The notes under the pieces were generated by a model. The model searched no databases. It saw only the letters and a program-made list of their open reading frames with translations, and was not told where the DNA came from. Of a stretch of 64,000 nucleotides of DNA, positions 1 through 8,340 are shown in pieces (position 1 is the first letter of the stretch; each line of letters opens with the position of its first letter). Both the position numbers and the translations under genes were made by a program. Origin of the DNA: a virus. The DNA lies in the IMG/VR virus record IMGVR_UViG_3300043467_001012, positions 62,001 through 126,000 of that record. One strand, 5' to 3'.

Positions 1-83
1 GAGAATTTGAAGAAACAGTGCAGTACGAAATTAAAAGCAATCTGTGCGAGCAGTGGCTAGCGAAAAAATATCAAGGAAGATAA
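1..83 (+). CDS. C-terminal end of an unidentified gene (partial)
   Basis: An open frame enters from the left edge (codons in phase with base 3) and ends at TAA 81-83. The visible 26 residues are hydrophilic and include CEQWLAKKY near the end. The stop lies 3 bases before the next ATG, which suggests an operon with the following gene. The fragment is too short to assign a family. Confidence 0.6.
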   Translation, partial: EFEETVQYEIKSNLCEQWLAKKYQGR

Positions 84-86
84 AAA

Positions 87-1073
87 ATGGATTTCAAATC
101 ATTACTTAACAAATTAGACAGCATGGAAGCTCCTCCACAGACACCGGCTGCACCAGTTTTAGAAAAAGCTGTTCAACTAAACGAAGATGCACAATTACGT
201 GTTCTAAGTGGACGTTCTACATATGTTGCTGAAGCTAAGAAAAAAGCCGAAGAAGATGTTAAAGAAGAAAAATCTTCAACTGGTGGCACTATTGATCGTT
301 CTACAAAAGGTGTTACCAAACACAAAGAAAATCCCAATCGTTTCAGTGATGAGCCACACACTGAACCAAAGTCAGGGGCCAAATCACAAAGTGCAGCAGA
401 CAAAGCAGATGACAAAGCTGCTGACAAAGCTGCCGCTAAAGATTCTAAAGATTACGAAAAGAAAAATCCAGGCACAGTAACTCGTGTTAAAGATGGCAAG
501 AAAGTAGAAAGCATCGAACCACAATTCAAAAGCAAATTCATGAAGATGGTGGAAGCAGCTAAAGAACAAAGCGAAGCTGAAAAAGCAGAGGCCAAGAGAA
601 AGAAAGAGCAAGAGAAAGAAGATAAGAAAAAGAAAATAGCCAAGATCATGGACGAAGCAATGGATCCGGTTGGCAAGGAAGATGACGACGTCAACAACGA
701 TGGTGAGAAAAATAAGACCGATGACTATTTAAAGAATCGTCGTGCCGCAGTCAGCAAGGCTATTGGCGGCAAGAAAGAAGGCGGCAAGACAGGAATGAGT
801 GCAAAGCAAGAAAAATTCTTTGGAAAAAAGAAGACTGTTAAAGAGTCAATTGAAAATATCCTATCATTCAAAGACATGATCAAACTTGTGCAAGAGAGTG
901 GCGGTCAACAACAAATTGATGCAGTTGATCAAGAACTGTTTGCATGGGCTCAACGTGTTGCAAAACAAAAAATTGGTGAAGGCCTAAAAGCTGATGTGTA
1001 TGCAGGTATGGTATACGAGCGCATGGGTGGTGTATTTGAAATGTACGATGTACTAAGCGAAGACCAAAAGTAA
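87..1073 (+). CDS. Ala/Lys/Glu-rich phage protein with EF-hand-like loop
   Basis: A 328-residue, highly charged protein; an AAGGAAG ribosome site precedes the ATG. Residues 50-190 are low-complexity Lys/Glu/Ala, probably disordered or coiled coil, including an AADKAADK-type repeat near 105-117 and a KKKEQEKEDKKKK-like run near 172-183. Residues 199-214 (DDDVNNDGEKNKTDDY) have the Asp/Asn spacing of a dockerin or EF-hand calcium loop and are followed by basic YLKNRRAA. The C-terminus (about 255-325) looks folded. The composition resembles phage head-core/scaffold proteins and I recall similar proteins in marine T4-like phages, but the function is not established. A terminator-like hairpin follows. 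Confidence 0.75.
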   Translation: MDFKSLLNKLDSMEAPPQTPAAPVLEKAVQLNEDAQLRVLSGRSTYVAEAKKKAEEDVKEEKSSTGGTIDRSTKGVTKHKENPNRFSDEPHTEPKSGAKSQSAADKADDKAADKAAAKDSKDYEKKNPGTVTRVKDGKKVESIEPQFKSKFMKMVEAAKEQSEAEKAEAKRKKEQEKEDKKKKIAKIMDEAMDPVGKEDDDVNNDGEKNKTDDYLKNRRAAVSKAIGGKKEGGKTGMSAKQEKFFGKKKTVKESIENILSFKDMIKLVQESGGQQQIDAVDQELFAWAQRVAKQKIGEGLKADVYAGMVYERMGGVFEMYDVLSEDQK

Positions 1074-1090
1074 TTTAACCAATCGCACTC

Positions 1091-1123
1091 AAAAGCCGGC
1101 AATTTAGTTGACCGGCTTTTTTG
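1091..1123 (+). terminator. Rho-independent terminator
   Basis: A 9-bp perfect stem, AAAAGCCGG (1091-1099) with CCGGCTTTT (1112-1120), a 12-nt loop and a T-rich tail. It follows the 328-residue protein and separates it from dsbA. Confidence 0.8.
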
Positions 1124-1136
1124 TTGACTATATAAT
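1108..1136 (+). promoter_or_regulatory. sigma70-like promoter before dsbA
   Basis: TTGACC (1108-1113), 17-bp spacer, TATAAT (1131-1136). The expected start, about 1143, lies just before the AGGAG ribosome site (1145-1149) of dsbA. The -35 element is embedded in the loop and 3' arm of the upstream terminator. TATAATAG could instead be read as a variant T4-late element. Confidence 0.5.
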
Positions 1137-1155
1137 AGCTATATAGGAGAAAATT

Positions 1156-1419
1156 ATGTCAACTAGAATGTACGGTCCCGAAGAAAAAGCAAAACTAGAA
1201 CGTCTTATTAACGAAGGCGGAAATGTACTACGTGAAGTAGAAGATCTTAAAGAGGGACTTAAAGAAACTGTTAAAGCTGTTGCAGAAGAACTACAGATCA
1301 AGCCATCAGTTATTAACAAAGCAATTTCTATTGCACATAAAGACAACTGGAAAGATCACGAACAAGAATGGAATGACATTGAAATGATTCTTGGTGTCAC
1401 TAAACGTCTACCAGAATGA
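1156..1419 (+). CDS. dsbA: DsbA-like dsDNA-binding late-transcription protein
   Basis: An 87-residue helical protein. T4 DsbA (89 residues) binds double-stranded DNA near late promoters and modulates late transcription. The match, from memory of T4 DsbA, lies in the C-terminal half: an EELQIKPSVINKA helix followed by AHKDNW and an acidic tail, corresponding to T4 DELGVDGKMFNRL and YHKDNR. It has a strong AGGAG ribosome site and its own promoter. The stop overlaps the next start (ATGA). The assignment rests on this motif and the size, so a distant homologue with another role is possible. Confidence 0.65.
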   Translation: MSTRMYGPEEKAKLERLINEGGNVLREVEDLKEGLKETVKAVAEELQIKPSVINKAISIAHKDNWKDHEQEWNDIEMILGVTKRLPE

Positions 1420-1709
1420 TTGACAAAATCTTTGCGCCAACTCTACAATGGATAAAAGATGACTTTAAATCCCATCGAGTTCGCTTTGTTGTTGAGTTGC
1501 TTGCTTGGGCTATCAGTATTGGCTGTTCAATTACTATGGCACTTACCGTACCCACACCTCCGTTACTTACTCTTTACCCTGTGTGGATCCTTGGTTGTGC
1601 TATGTATGCTTGGGCTAGTTGGACTAGGAAATCTTTTGGCATGCTGGCTAACTATATACTGTTGACCACAATTGATAGTGTTGGACTAGCAAGAATGCTA
1701 ATTAATTAA
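1416..1709 (+). CDS. small integral membrane protein
   Basis: 97 residues with three likely membrane segments, about 22-44, 50-70 and 74-90, rich in Leu, Ala and aromatics; the N-terminal 20 residues are charged. It starts inside the stop of dsbA (ATGA), so the two are probably translationally coupled. No lysis-protein or transporter motif is visible and the function is unknown. Confidence 0.7.
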   Translation: MIDKIFAPTLQWIKDDFKSHRVRFVVELLAWAISIGCSITMALTVPTPPLLTLYPVWILGCAMYAWASWTRKSFGMLANYILLTTIDSVGLARMLIN

Positions 1710-1754
1710 ATAAAGTAAGAAGGTAGGCGTGGCCATAAACCGCACATTGGTATT

Positions 1755-1778
1755 TGCAAGCCCTAAATTGCATAGGAG
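1755..1778 (+). promoter_or_regulatory. candidate gp43 autogenous translational operator
   Basis: The hairpin TGCAA (1755-1759), 8-nt loop GCCCTAAA (1760-1767), TTGCA (1768-1772) sits directly against the ribosome site AGGAG (1774-1778) of the TTG-initiated polymerase gene. The T4 gp43 operator is likewise a 5-bp stem with an 8-nt loop beside the Shine-Dalgarno sequence, and polymerase bound there represses its own translation. The geometry is seen; the function is inferred. Confidence 0.45.
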
Positions 1779-1784
1779 AAAAAT

Positions 1785-4454
1785 TTGAGTTACGTAGACG
1801 CTTTCTATAATAGAGAGCAGGATATCATCAATGTTGTTGAACGCAATGATAAAGGCGAACGACATTACAAAGAATATCCTGCACGACATGTTTTTTATTA
1901 CCCGGATGCCAAGGGTAAATTTACAAGTATTTTTGGACAGTCATTGTCCAGAGTAAGTTCCAAAAATGTCAAAGAACATCGCAAAGAACTTGCAATTCAT
2001 TCAAACAAAAAACTGTTTGAAAGTGATATCAACCCAATCTATCGTTGTCTAGAAGACAACTATCTTAATCAAGACGCACCAAAATTAAATGTAGCGTTCT
2101 TTGACATTGAGGTGGACTTTGATCCAGAACGTGGCTATGCATCACCTGAAGATGCGTTTATGCCAATCACTGCTATTGCTGTCTACCTACAATGGATGCA
2201 GACTATGGTCTGTTTAGCAATTCCCCCTAAGACATTGTCAATGGAAGAAGCTACTAAACAGGTAGCAGAATTTCCTAACACTATGCTGTTTGACAACGAA
2301 GCAGATATGTTAGACACATTCTTAGATCTAATACAAGATGCAGATGTACTGAGTGGTTGGAACAGTGAGGGCTTTGATATTCCTTACACAGTTAATCGTG
2401 TGACCAAAGTTTTGAGCAAAGAGGACACACGCAGATTCTGCTTGTGGGATCAATTCCCCAAGAAACGAGAGTATGAAAAATACGGCAAGGCCGCTGTCAC
2501 ATACGATCTAATTGGCCGTGTACACCTAGACAGTCTTGAACTATATCGCAAGTACACATACGAAGAACGCCATACCTATCGACTGGATGCTATTGGAGAG
2601 ATGGAGATCGGTGAAAACAAGACTGTGTACGAAGGCACACTGGATCAATTGTACAACAACGATTTCCGTAGATTTATCGAATACAACAGACAAGACTGTA
2701 TGCTGTTAGAAAAACTAGACAAGAAGCTAAAGTTCTTGGATCTTGCTAACACACTGGCACATGAATGTACTGTGCTGTTGCAGACCACAATGGGTGCGGT
2801 AGCTGTTACTGAGCAGGCCATTATTAACGAAGCTCACAAGCGTGGAATGATTGTTCCTAATAGAATATCTCGTGAAGAAGGCTTTAGTAATCAGGCTGCT
2901 GGTGCGTATGTTGCCTATCCTAAGAAAGGTATTCATGAGTGGATCGGTTCACTAGATATTAACTCGCTGTATCCGTCAGCAATTCGTGCGCTCAACATGG
3001 GTCCAGAAACTATTATTGGGCAGTTGCGTCAAGATGGCACCAAGGCATTCATTGACGGTGAGATTGCCAAAGGCAAAAGTTTTGCATCAGCATGGGAAGG
3101 CATCTTTGGTTCATTAGAATATGCAGCCGTACTAGAAAAAAATGTTGGTCGTGAAATCGTTATTGACTGGGAAGACGGTGGCTCTGATACACTAAGTGCT
3201 GCTCAGGCCTATGATCTAATCTTTGAAAGTAATCAGCCGTGGATGGTTAGTGCCAACGGAACTATTTTCACTTATGAAAAAGAAGGTATTATTCCGGGCT
3301 TGCTCAAGCGTTGGTATGCAGAACGTAAAGACATGCAGGCCAAACTCAAAGACTGCATTGCAGCTGGCAACAAGATTGAAGAAGAATACTGGGACAAGCG
3401 TCAGTTGGTCAAGAAGATTAACTTAAACAGTTTGTATGGTGCTATTTTGAATCCAGGTTGCCGCTTCTTTGATAACCGTATTGGACAAAGTACCACGCTA
3501 ACAGGTCGTGCCATTGCCAAGCATATGGCTGGCAAAGTCAATGAGATCATTACCGGCGAAAACAATCACACAGGTAAAGCAATTATCTATGGTGATACAG
3601 ACTCTTGTTATTTTTCGGCTTACACCACCCTTAAGAAAGAAATAGATCGAGGAGCTCTGCCGTGGACAAAAGAAAGTGTTGTTGAACTCTATGACACCAT
3701 CGGTGAAGAAGTAAACTCAACATTTCCTAAGTTCATGCAGGATGCGTTTCACTGTCCTAAGACTCGTGGTGAAGTTATTAAAGCTGGTCGTGAAATTGTT
3801 GCCAGTCGTGGCTTATTCATTACTAAGAAACGATATGCTGTGCTTTACTATGACAAAGAAGGCAAACGTGCAGACGTAGACGGTAAGCCGGGCAAGATCA
3901 AGGCCATGGGTTTAGATCTGAAGCGCAGTGATACTCCTGTGATTATCCAAGACTTCTTAAGTGAAGTCTTGACCAAGGTTTTAAATAACGGCACCAAAGA
4001 AGATGTGCTGGAATATATCACTAACTTTCGAACTGAGTTCAAGACTAGACCAGGTTGGGAGAAAGGATCACCTAAACGTGCCAACAACATTACAGAGTAC
4101 GCTGCTAAAGAAAAGAAAGCAGGTAAGACTAACATGCCCGGACACGTTCGTGCAAGTCTTAACTGGAATACACTAAAACGTATGATGGATGACAAATACT
4201 CTGTGGCAATTACCGACGGTGCTAAAGTGATCGTTTGTAAGGTCAAAGATAATCCAATGGGGTATACATCAGTAGCCTACCCCGTAGATGAACTTAGACT
4301 ACCTCAATGGTTTAAGGACTTGCCTTTCAACGATGCTGAAATGGAAAATGCAGTTATCGATGAAAAGTTAGAAAACTTGATTGGTGTTTTGGAATGGGAC
4401 ATCAGTTCAACTCGCAGTGATAATACATTCGCAAAATTGTTTGACTTTGAGTAA
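1785..4454 (+). CDS. 43: T4-type family B DNA polymerase
   Basis: An 889-residue replicative polymerase with 3'-5' proofreading, close to T4 gp43 in length (898). Exonuclease motifs: FFDIEV (Exo I, Asp107/Glu109), GWNSEGFDIPY (Exo II, about 190-201) and EYNRQDCMLL (Exo III, about 300). Polymerase motifs: LDINSLYPSAIR (A, about 389-401), KKINLNSLYGA (B, about 543-553) and YGDTDSCYF (C, about 602-610). The start is TTG at 1785, placed by AGGAG at 1774-1778 and by the conserved N-terminus; no ATG fits. It is followed by the clamp gene, but the regA, 62 and 44 genes that lie between 43 and 45 in T4 are absent here. Confidence 0.97.
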   Translation: MSYVDAFYNREQDIINVVERNDKGERHYKEYPARHVFYYPDAKGKFTSIFGQSLSRVSSKNVKEHRKELAIHSNKKLFESDINPIYRCLEDNYLNQDAPKLNVAFFDIEVDFDPERGYASPEDAFMPITAIAVYLQWMQTMVCLAIPPKTLSMEEATKQVAEFPNTMLFDNEADMLDTFLDLIQDADVLSGWNSEGFDIPYTVNRVTKVLSKEDTRRFCLWDQFPKKREYEKYGKAAVTYDLIGRVHLDSLELYRKYTYEERHTYRLDAIGEMEIGENKTVYEGTLDQLYNNDFRRFIEYNRQDCMLLEKLDKKLKFLDLANTLAHECTVLLQTTMGAVAVTEQAIINEAHKRGMIVPNRISREEGFSNQAAGAYVAYPKKGIHEWIGSLDINSLYPSAIRALNMGPETIIGQLRQDGTKAFIDGEIAKGKSFASAWEGIFGSLEYAAVLEKNVGREIVIDWEDGGSDTLSAAQAYDLIFESNQPWMVSANGTIFTYEKEGIIPGLLKRWYAERKDMQAKLKDCIAAGNKIEEEYWDKRQLVKKINLNSLYGAILNPGCRFFDNRIGQSTTLTGRAIAKHMAGKVNEIITGENNHTGKAIIYGDTDSCYFSAYTTLKKEIDRGALPWTKESVVELYDTIGEEVNSTFPKFMQDAFHCPKTRGEVIKAGREIVASRGLFITKKRYAVLYYDKEGKRADVDGKPGKIKAMGLDLKRSDTPVIIQDFLSEVLTKVLNNGTKEDVLEYITNFRTEFKTRPGWEKGSPKRANNITEYAAKEKKAGKTNMPGHVRASLNWNTLKRMMDDKYSVAITDGAKVIVCKVKDNPMGYTSVAYPVDELRLPQWFKDLPFNDAEMENAVIDEKLENLIGVLEWDISSTRSDNTFAKLFDFE

Positions 4455-4461
4455 ATTGCGG

Positions 4462-4490
4462 TTGCTTTTTACTCTAGATCTAAATATAAT
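4462..4490 (+). promoter_or_regulatory. sigma70-like promoter before gene 45
   Basis: TTGCTT (4462-4467), 17-bp spacer, TATAAT (4485-4490), in the 59-bp gap after gene 43. The ribosome site AGGAGA (4501-4506) of gene 45 follows. The TAAATATAAT run could also be a degenerate late element. Confidence 0.45.
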
Positions 4491-4513
4491 CTTAATATAC
4501 AGGAGAACTTTCA

Positions 4514-5251
4514 ATGAAAGATATTTTACAAGACATCGTGTCACACACACAAAACCTAGGCTTCTTAACCACAGTTAAAGTCACAGGCACAGACAAAGGC
4601 ACAACTATCAACTCAATGGCCGATGACCGTTCAGTGATTATGGAGGCAGAAACTGCTAATCCGTACCCAGACATGATTGGTGTGTTTGGCATGCCACAAT
4701 TAAACAAATTAAAATATTTGTTAGATGGTGCTGAATACAAAGAAAATGCTAAAATTTCTATTACCACAGCAGATCGCAATGGTGAAACAATTCCAACAGG
4801 CTTACACTTTGAAAACAAAGACGGCGATTTTAAAAACGACTATCGTTTTATGAATGCTGAAATTATCAACGAAAAGATGAAGACTGTCAAGTTCCGTGGA
4901 GTTAAGTGGGATGTAGAACTAGAGCCAACTGTATCCGCAGTTCAACGTTTTAACTTCCAAGCAGGTGCTCATAACGAACATCCAACATTCTTGGCAAAGA
5001 CAGACGGTGGCAACCTAAAGTTTATCTTTGGTGATGCATCAACACACGCAGGTGAGTTTATATTTGCACAAAACGTTGTAGGCAAACTTGATCGTGGTTG
5101 GACTTGGCCTGTTATGCCAATCTTAAGTATTCTTAAGATTGCAGATGTCAACAACACCAAGATGTCGTTGAGCAATGAAGGTGCTATTCAAATTACTCTT
5201 GACAGCGGCCTAGCATCATACAAATATATCATTCCAGCACAAGCGGCCTAA
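4514..5251 (+). CDS. 45: DNA polymerase sliding clamp
   Basis: A 245-residue clamp; T4 gp45 is 228. The trimeric ring tethers gp43 and also activates T4-type late transcription together with gp33 and gp55. The alternating beta-strand pattern is visible, notably the C-terminal stretch from GEFIFAQNV through ILKIADVNNTKMSLSNEGAI to the closing YKYIIPA strand, which matches the gp45 C-terminal domain. It has a good AGGAGA ribosome site and lies directly after gene 43. No clamp-loader gene (44 or 62) is in the window. Confidence 0.9.
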   Translation: MKDILQDIVSHTQNLGFLTTVKVTGTDKGTTINSMADDRSVIMEAETANPYPDMIGVFGMPQLNKLKYLLDGAEYKENAKISITTADRNGETIPTGLHFENKDGDFKNDYRFMNAEIINEKMKTVKFRGVKWDVELEPTVSAVQRFNFQAGAHNEHPTFLAKTDGGNLKFIFGDASTHAGEFIFAQNVVGKLDRGWTWPVMPILSILKIADVNNTKMSLSNEGAIQITLDSGLASYKYIIPAQAA

Positions 5252-5252
5252 T

Positions 5253-6797
5253 ATGAAAGAACCAGTCAATTTAACTCCACTACAAAAAGACTATGCGGTA
5301 TACTTACCTGCTATTAGTTCTTTTTATAGTACCTACGTTGCTAAACAGCGATTAGAAGAATTTGTACCCAACGATCGTATTCCTGCAGGATTCGATCGTG
5401 GCATTGAAGGTATGAACTTTTTAAATCCCGAACAAGGCTACTTTACCTACAAGTATGCTTTATATTCAGCAGGTCATGCACAATTAGATTTGAATAAGAG
5501 CATGACACAGGAGTCGATGATTCAACAGAGAGATCGTGCTAACACAATGATCTTGGGCGACTCCGGTGGATACCAAATTGGTAAGGGTGTGTTAAAGTTT
5601 GATTGGCTCAACTTCGAAGGCCCCGCTGCAAACAAGACACGACAAAATATTTTAGAGTGGCTTGAACTAACTGCTGATTGGTCCATGATGCTAGACGTTC
5701 CAACATGGGCATGTGATCACATTCACAGTCCCAAGACTGGATTGAAAACATTTGAAGATTGTCTAGAAAAGACACGATTCAATAACGATTACTTCTTGCA
5801 AAATCGTCTAGGCCAGACCAAATGGCTCAACGTACTGCAAGGCGGAGACTGGGATACTGCTGAAAAGTGGTATAACGGCGTGAAAGAATTTAGTGATCCC
5901 AAAGGCAAATATGCCGGTAAGGAAGCAGAAGGTTGGGCAATGGGTGGCGCTAATATGTGCAAGATGCCCATTACACTAAAGAGGTTGATAACATTGAGAG
6001 ACGAAGGTCTCTTAGAAGGCAAGGACTGGATGCACTTTTTAGGTACAGCACAGCTTGACTGGTCGTGTTATCTTACATTAATTCAACGTGAAATTAAAAA
6101 GCACATAAATGAAAACTTTACCATCTCTTTTGATTGCGCCTCACCGTTCATTGCAACAGCACACGGACTTGTCTACACCAACGCCCAGCACACCAACAAA
6201 CGGTGGAGTGTTATCATGGACAAAGCCCCAGACACAAAAACCCTTAGCCAGAATTTTAACATCCCCTTCCCATTTGAAAGTGAATTCGGAAGTAGATTAT
6301 CAATAGGCGATATCTGTTGGTACAAGCCTGGAATGCTTAACAAGATCAACAAAGAAGGTAAAACTTCTTGGGATAGCTTCAGCTATGCACTAATGATGGG
6401 GCATAATGTTGAATGTCATATTAAGGCCGTACAACGTGCTCAACAATTCATGGATATTGAATGTGCTAAACATAAGCCTGACTGGCGTATGTGGGGCGTT
6501 GAAGGCAAGAAAGAAATTGAATTCAGCGAATGGGTTCCACGCAAGATCCTTTACTTTGCCACATTCATTGAAGAATTGTTCAATACTAAAACTAAAGCCG
6601 AAGCATTTACATTGATCGACAATGCCAATCAATTCTTGACCAGTCTCGAAGGTGCTCGACTACAAGGCGGGCCAGTTGCCTATGGCAATAAAGATCTGTT
6701 TGATTGGGGTGATGCCAAGAAAGTTAAAGAAGAAGAATTTGATCAACAAGATGATGATGAGCTACGTGCATTGGAAGAAATCGTTCAAGGAGCATAA
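5253..6797 (+). CDS. dpdA: DpdA/TGT-like transglycosylase (7-deazaguanine insertion)
   Basis: 514 residues with tRNA-guanine transglycosylase motifs in order: GDSGGYQIGKG (102-112; Asp103 fits the TGT base-binding Asp), LDVPTWAC (147-154), LQGG (195-198), GWAMGGAN (227-234), FLGTAQLDW (262-270) and SFDCASPF (292-299; Asp294 fits the TGT nucleophile). The helix GHNVECHIKAVQRAQQF resembles the TGT C-terminal helix, but the canonical CxCxxC zinc site is not evident. In phages, such divergent TGTs (DpdA) exchange guanine in DNA for a 7-deazaguanine base. folE, queE and a QueD-like gene in the same strand block favour DNA rather than tRNA as substrate. It begins one base after gene 45. Confidence 0.8.
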   Translation: MKEPVNLTPLQKDYAVYLPAISSFYSTYVAKQRLEEFVPNDRIPAGFDRGIEGMNFLNPEQGYFTYKYALYSAGHAQLDLNKSMTQESMIQQRDRANTMILGDSGGYQIGKGVLKFDWLNFEGPAANKTRQNILEWLELTADWSMMLDVPTWACDHIHSPKTGLKTFEDCLEKTRFNNDYFLQNRLGQTKWLNVLQGGDWDTAEKWYNGVKEFSDPKGKYAGKEAEGWAMGGANMCKMPITLKRLITLRDEGLLEGKDWMHFLGTAQLDWSCYLTLIQREIKKHINENFTISFDCASPFIATAHGLVYTNAQHTNKRWSVIMDKAPDTKTLSQNFNIPFPFESEFGSRLSIGDICWYKPGMLNKINKEGKTSWDSFSYALMMGHNVECHIKAVQRAQQFMDIECAKHKPDWRMWGVEGKKEIEFSEWVPRKILYFATFIEELFNTKTKAEAFTLIDNANQFLTSLEGARLQGGPVAYGNKDLFDWGDAKKVKEEEFDQQDDDELRALEEIVQGA

Positions 6798-6800
6798 TTT

Positions 6801-6986
6801 ATGTACGAACAGAGAATTAAACATTTGGAAGAAGCACATCATGCTTTGGACAAACAAGTTGACACTTTGGAAAGAACAGGCCTGTTTGAAGACCTAAAAT
6901 TAGAGCAATTGAAAAAAGAAAGGTTGCTCTTAAAGGATAAAATTGCTATACTAAAGCATAAGCAACAACTTCACACACAGGCATAA
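6801..6986 (+). CDS. DUF465/YdcH-like coiled-coil protein
   Basis: 61 residues forming one helical hairpin: an N-terminal helix with IKHLEEAHHALDKQVDTLE, then LKLEQLKKERLLLKDKI. This is the pattern of the DUF465 (YdcH) family, small coiled-coil proteins of unknown role common in proteobacteria and phages. It lies 3 bases after dpdA and 1 base before the next gene. Confidence 0.7.
   Translation: MYEQRIKHLEEAHHALDKQVDTLERTGLFEDLKLEQLKKERLLLKDKIAILKHKQQLHTQA
6924..6952 (+). promoter_or_regulatory. possible sigma70-like promoter inside the DUF465 gene
   Basis: TTGCTC (6924-6929), 17-bp spacer, TATACT (6947-6952), with TGC immediately upstream of the -10, giving an extended -10. It would serve the small-gene run from 6988. 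It lies in coding, AT-rich sequence, so chance is a real alternative. Confidence 0.3.
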
Positions 6987-6987
6987 C

Positions 6988-7179
6988 ATGGTCCAACTGA
7001 ACATATTTGAATTGAACAAAATTAAAACAATCTGCGAAGCTGTTGGCACAGAGTATTTTACTCTTGAGCAAACAAATAGTTCAGGCATTGGTAGGGTATT
7101 AACAATGATTTATGATACAGAAATAGCAGACTATCCTGCTAGTGTTCGTGTCGAAGTATCTGGCGTGGAGACGTGGTAA
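6988..7179 (+). CDS. hypothetical small protein
   Basis: 63 residues, beginning MVQLNIFELNKIKTICEAVG. It has a mixed helix/strand pattern with no recognisable motif. Its stop TAA overlaps the next ATG (TAATG). The tight operon position supports a real gene. Confidence 0.6.
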   Translation: MVQLNIFELNKIKTICEAVGTEYFTLEQTNSSGIGRVLTMIYDTEIADYPASVRVEVSGVETW

Positions 7180-7664
7180 TGAAACAAGAACTAGATAAGT
7201 TGTTGTGTGAGAAGTATCCTAAGATGATGGTGAACCGCAACAAGAACATGCAGGAAACTTGTATGTGTTGGGGGTTCGAATGTGGCGATGGTTGGTTTAA
7301 TATCCTAGATCAGCTTATGAGCAATATCCAACATCATATTGATTGGAATAATCAAAATTTTGACAAAGGTTACAAGCAATACAAACAAGTTGCGCAGGTA
7401 ACTCTGGATCAGGTTAAGGAAAAGTTTGGTACACTACGTTTTTACTACACAGGTGGTGATGACATTATTGACGGTATGGTACGTATGGCAGAAAGCATGA
7501 GTGGATGTACCTGTGAGGAATGTGGCAATATCGGAAAAAGTCGCGGCGGCGGTTGGATCCATACTTACTGTGATCCTTGCGAAGAAGCACGTGAACTAGC
7601 ACGTAAAAAGGCAGCTGATGAATACGAATTTAAAAAACTTCTCAAAGAAGGCAGTGAACAATGA
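7179..7664 (+). CDS. conserved phage protein with zinc-finger-like Cys pairs
   Basis: 161 residues from ATG 7179, chosen over an in-frame GTG at 7173 because it gives a TAATG overlap with the preceding gene. It contains VKEKFGTLRFYYTGG (80-94) and C112xxC115...C131xxC134, a probable zinc ribbon, then a basic/acidic helical tail. I recognise the KFGTLRFYY plus Cys-pair architecture as a widespread unnamed phage family. CMCWGF...C earlier (28-35) adds further cysteines. Function unknown. Confidence 0.75.
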   Translation: MKQELDKLLCEKYPKMMVNRNKNMQETCMCWGFECGDGWFNILDQLMSNIQHHIDWNNQNFDKGYKQYKQVAQVTLDQVKEKFGTLRFYYTGGDDIIDGMVRMAESMSGCTCEECGNIGKSRGGGWIHTYCDPCEEARELARKKAADEYEFKKLLKEGSEQ

Positions 7665-7816
7665 AATGTACAACCTGTGGTCAAGCTATTTCAGAAACTT
7701 GTTCTTGGAACCAAGGACGATGCCCGCATCTGCCTAGTCTTGCAGAACAAATCATAAACAATCCCTACAAGGCACGTTTTCTTAATCTACTTAAATTTTT
7801 TAAAATCATAAAATGA
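7661..7816 (+). CDS. 51-residue Cys-rich mini-protein
   Basis: A short ORF joined to both neighbours by ATGA overlaps (start at 7661-7664, stop at 7814-7816). The N-terminus MKCTTCGQ, then C14 and C21PH, gives a CxxC...C...CxH pattern of a single zinc knuckle. The C-terminus is a basic, hydrophobic helix (FLNLLKFFKIIK). The overlap on both sides is the main evidence that it is translated. Function unknown. Confidence 0.6.
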   Translation: MKCTTCGQAISETCSWNQGRCPHLPSLAEQIINNPYKARFLNLLKFFKIIK

Positions 7817-8340
7817 AAAGAAATTATTCCACTGGTATAGAAACTGCTATAGAGTTTTTTACAGGCATTGAGATCGAAAAGACTCCTGCACATGGCATGA
7901 AAACACTGTTTGTTGTAGGAGTGCATGACGATCAAATTATTACCACCATGGCCAAGAACAATGATTGCACACACATCTATTTTGGTGCTAATCAAAGTTT
8001 TAAAACCGATGGCGTTAATGATGCACACAATTGGCGCATGTGGGAAGACATGATCTATGTCTGCTTGGAAGAGGGCTACTGGTGTACACTAGACTTAGAT
8101 GTCAGTGAAGTTGAAGGACTTCTTGAAAGCGGGCTTGTTGAGAAACAGCAGTTTATTCCGCAGATTTCGGTTAAACTGCCCTATTTACAACAGCTGGGAT
8201 ATAATGCTACAATAAAGATAGACGACAAAGATTTTAAGGCAACAAATCCTGGAGTGTGGTGCCATAACCTCCATGACCTACTTGGTAGAGACAAGTTTAC
8301 CAGTTGGGATCAATATGGCAAAGATGAGATTATAAAATGA
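7813..8340 (+). CDS. conserved hypothetical protein in the deazaguanine region
   Basis: 175 residues with an alternating beta/alpha pattern: TLFVVGVHD (about 31-39), THIYFGAN, YWCTLDLDV, IPQISVKLPY, YNATIKIDD, and a C-terminal NPGVWCHNLHDL. The succession of strands suggests an alpha/beta barrel-like fold, but no catalytic signature (no CxxxCxxC) is visible. I recall similar proteins in marine T4-like phages. It lies between dpdA and the QueD-like gene and is coupled to its neighbours by ATGA overlaps. Confidence 0.65.
   Translation: MKRNYSTGIETAIEFFTGIEIEKTPAHGMKTLFVVGVHDDQIITTMAKNNDCTHIYFGANQSFKTDGVNDAHNWRMWEDMIYVCLEEGYWCTLDLDVSEVEGLLESGLVEKQQFIPQISVKLPYLQQLGYNATIKIDDKDFKATNPGVWCHNLHDLLGRDKFTSWDQYGKDEIIK

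Noticed and set aside
173-697. Minus-strand ORFs opposite the Ala/Lys-rich protein
   Set aside because: Antisense to a low-complexity gene; Ser/Leu/Phe-rich products mirror the Lys/Glu codons; no ribosome site.
3848-4246. 132-residue minus-strand ORF
   Set aside because: Lies inside gene 43, whose frame carries family B polymerase sequence; shadow frame.
5253-6797. Ordinary tRNA-modifying TGT
   Set aside because: The canonical CxCxxC zinc site is not evident and the context (folE, queE, phage replication genes) favours DNA; kept as an alternative only.
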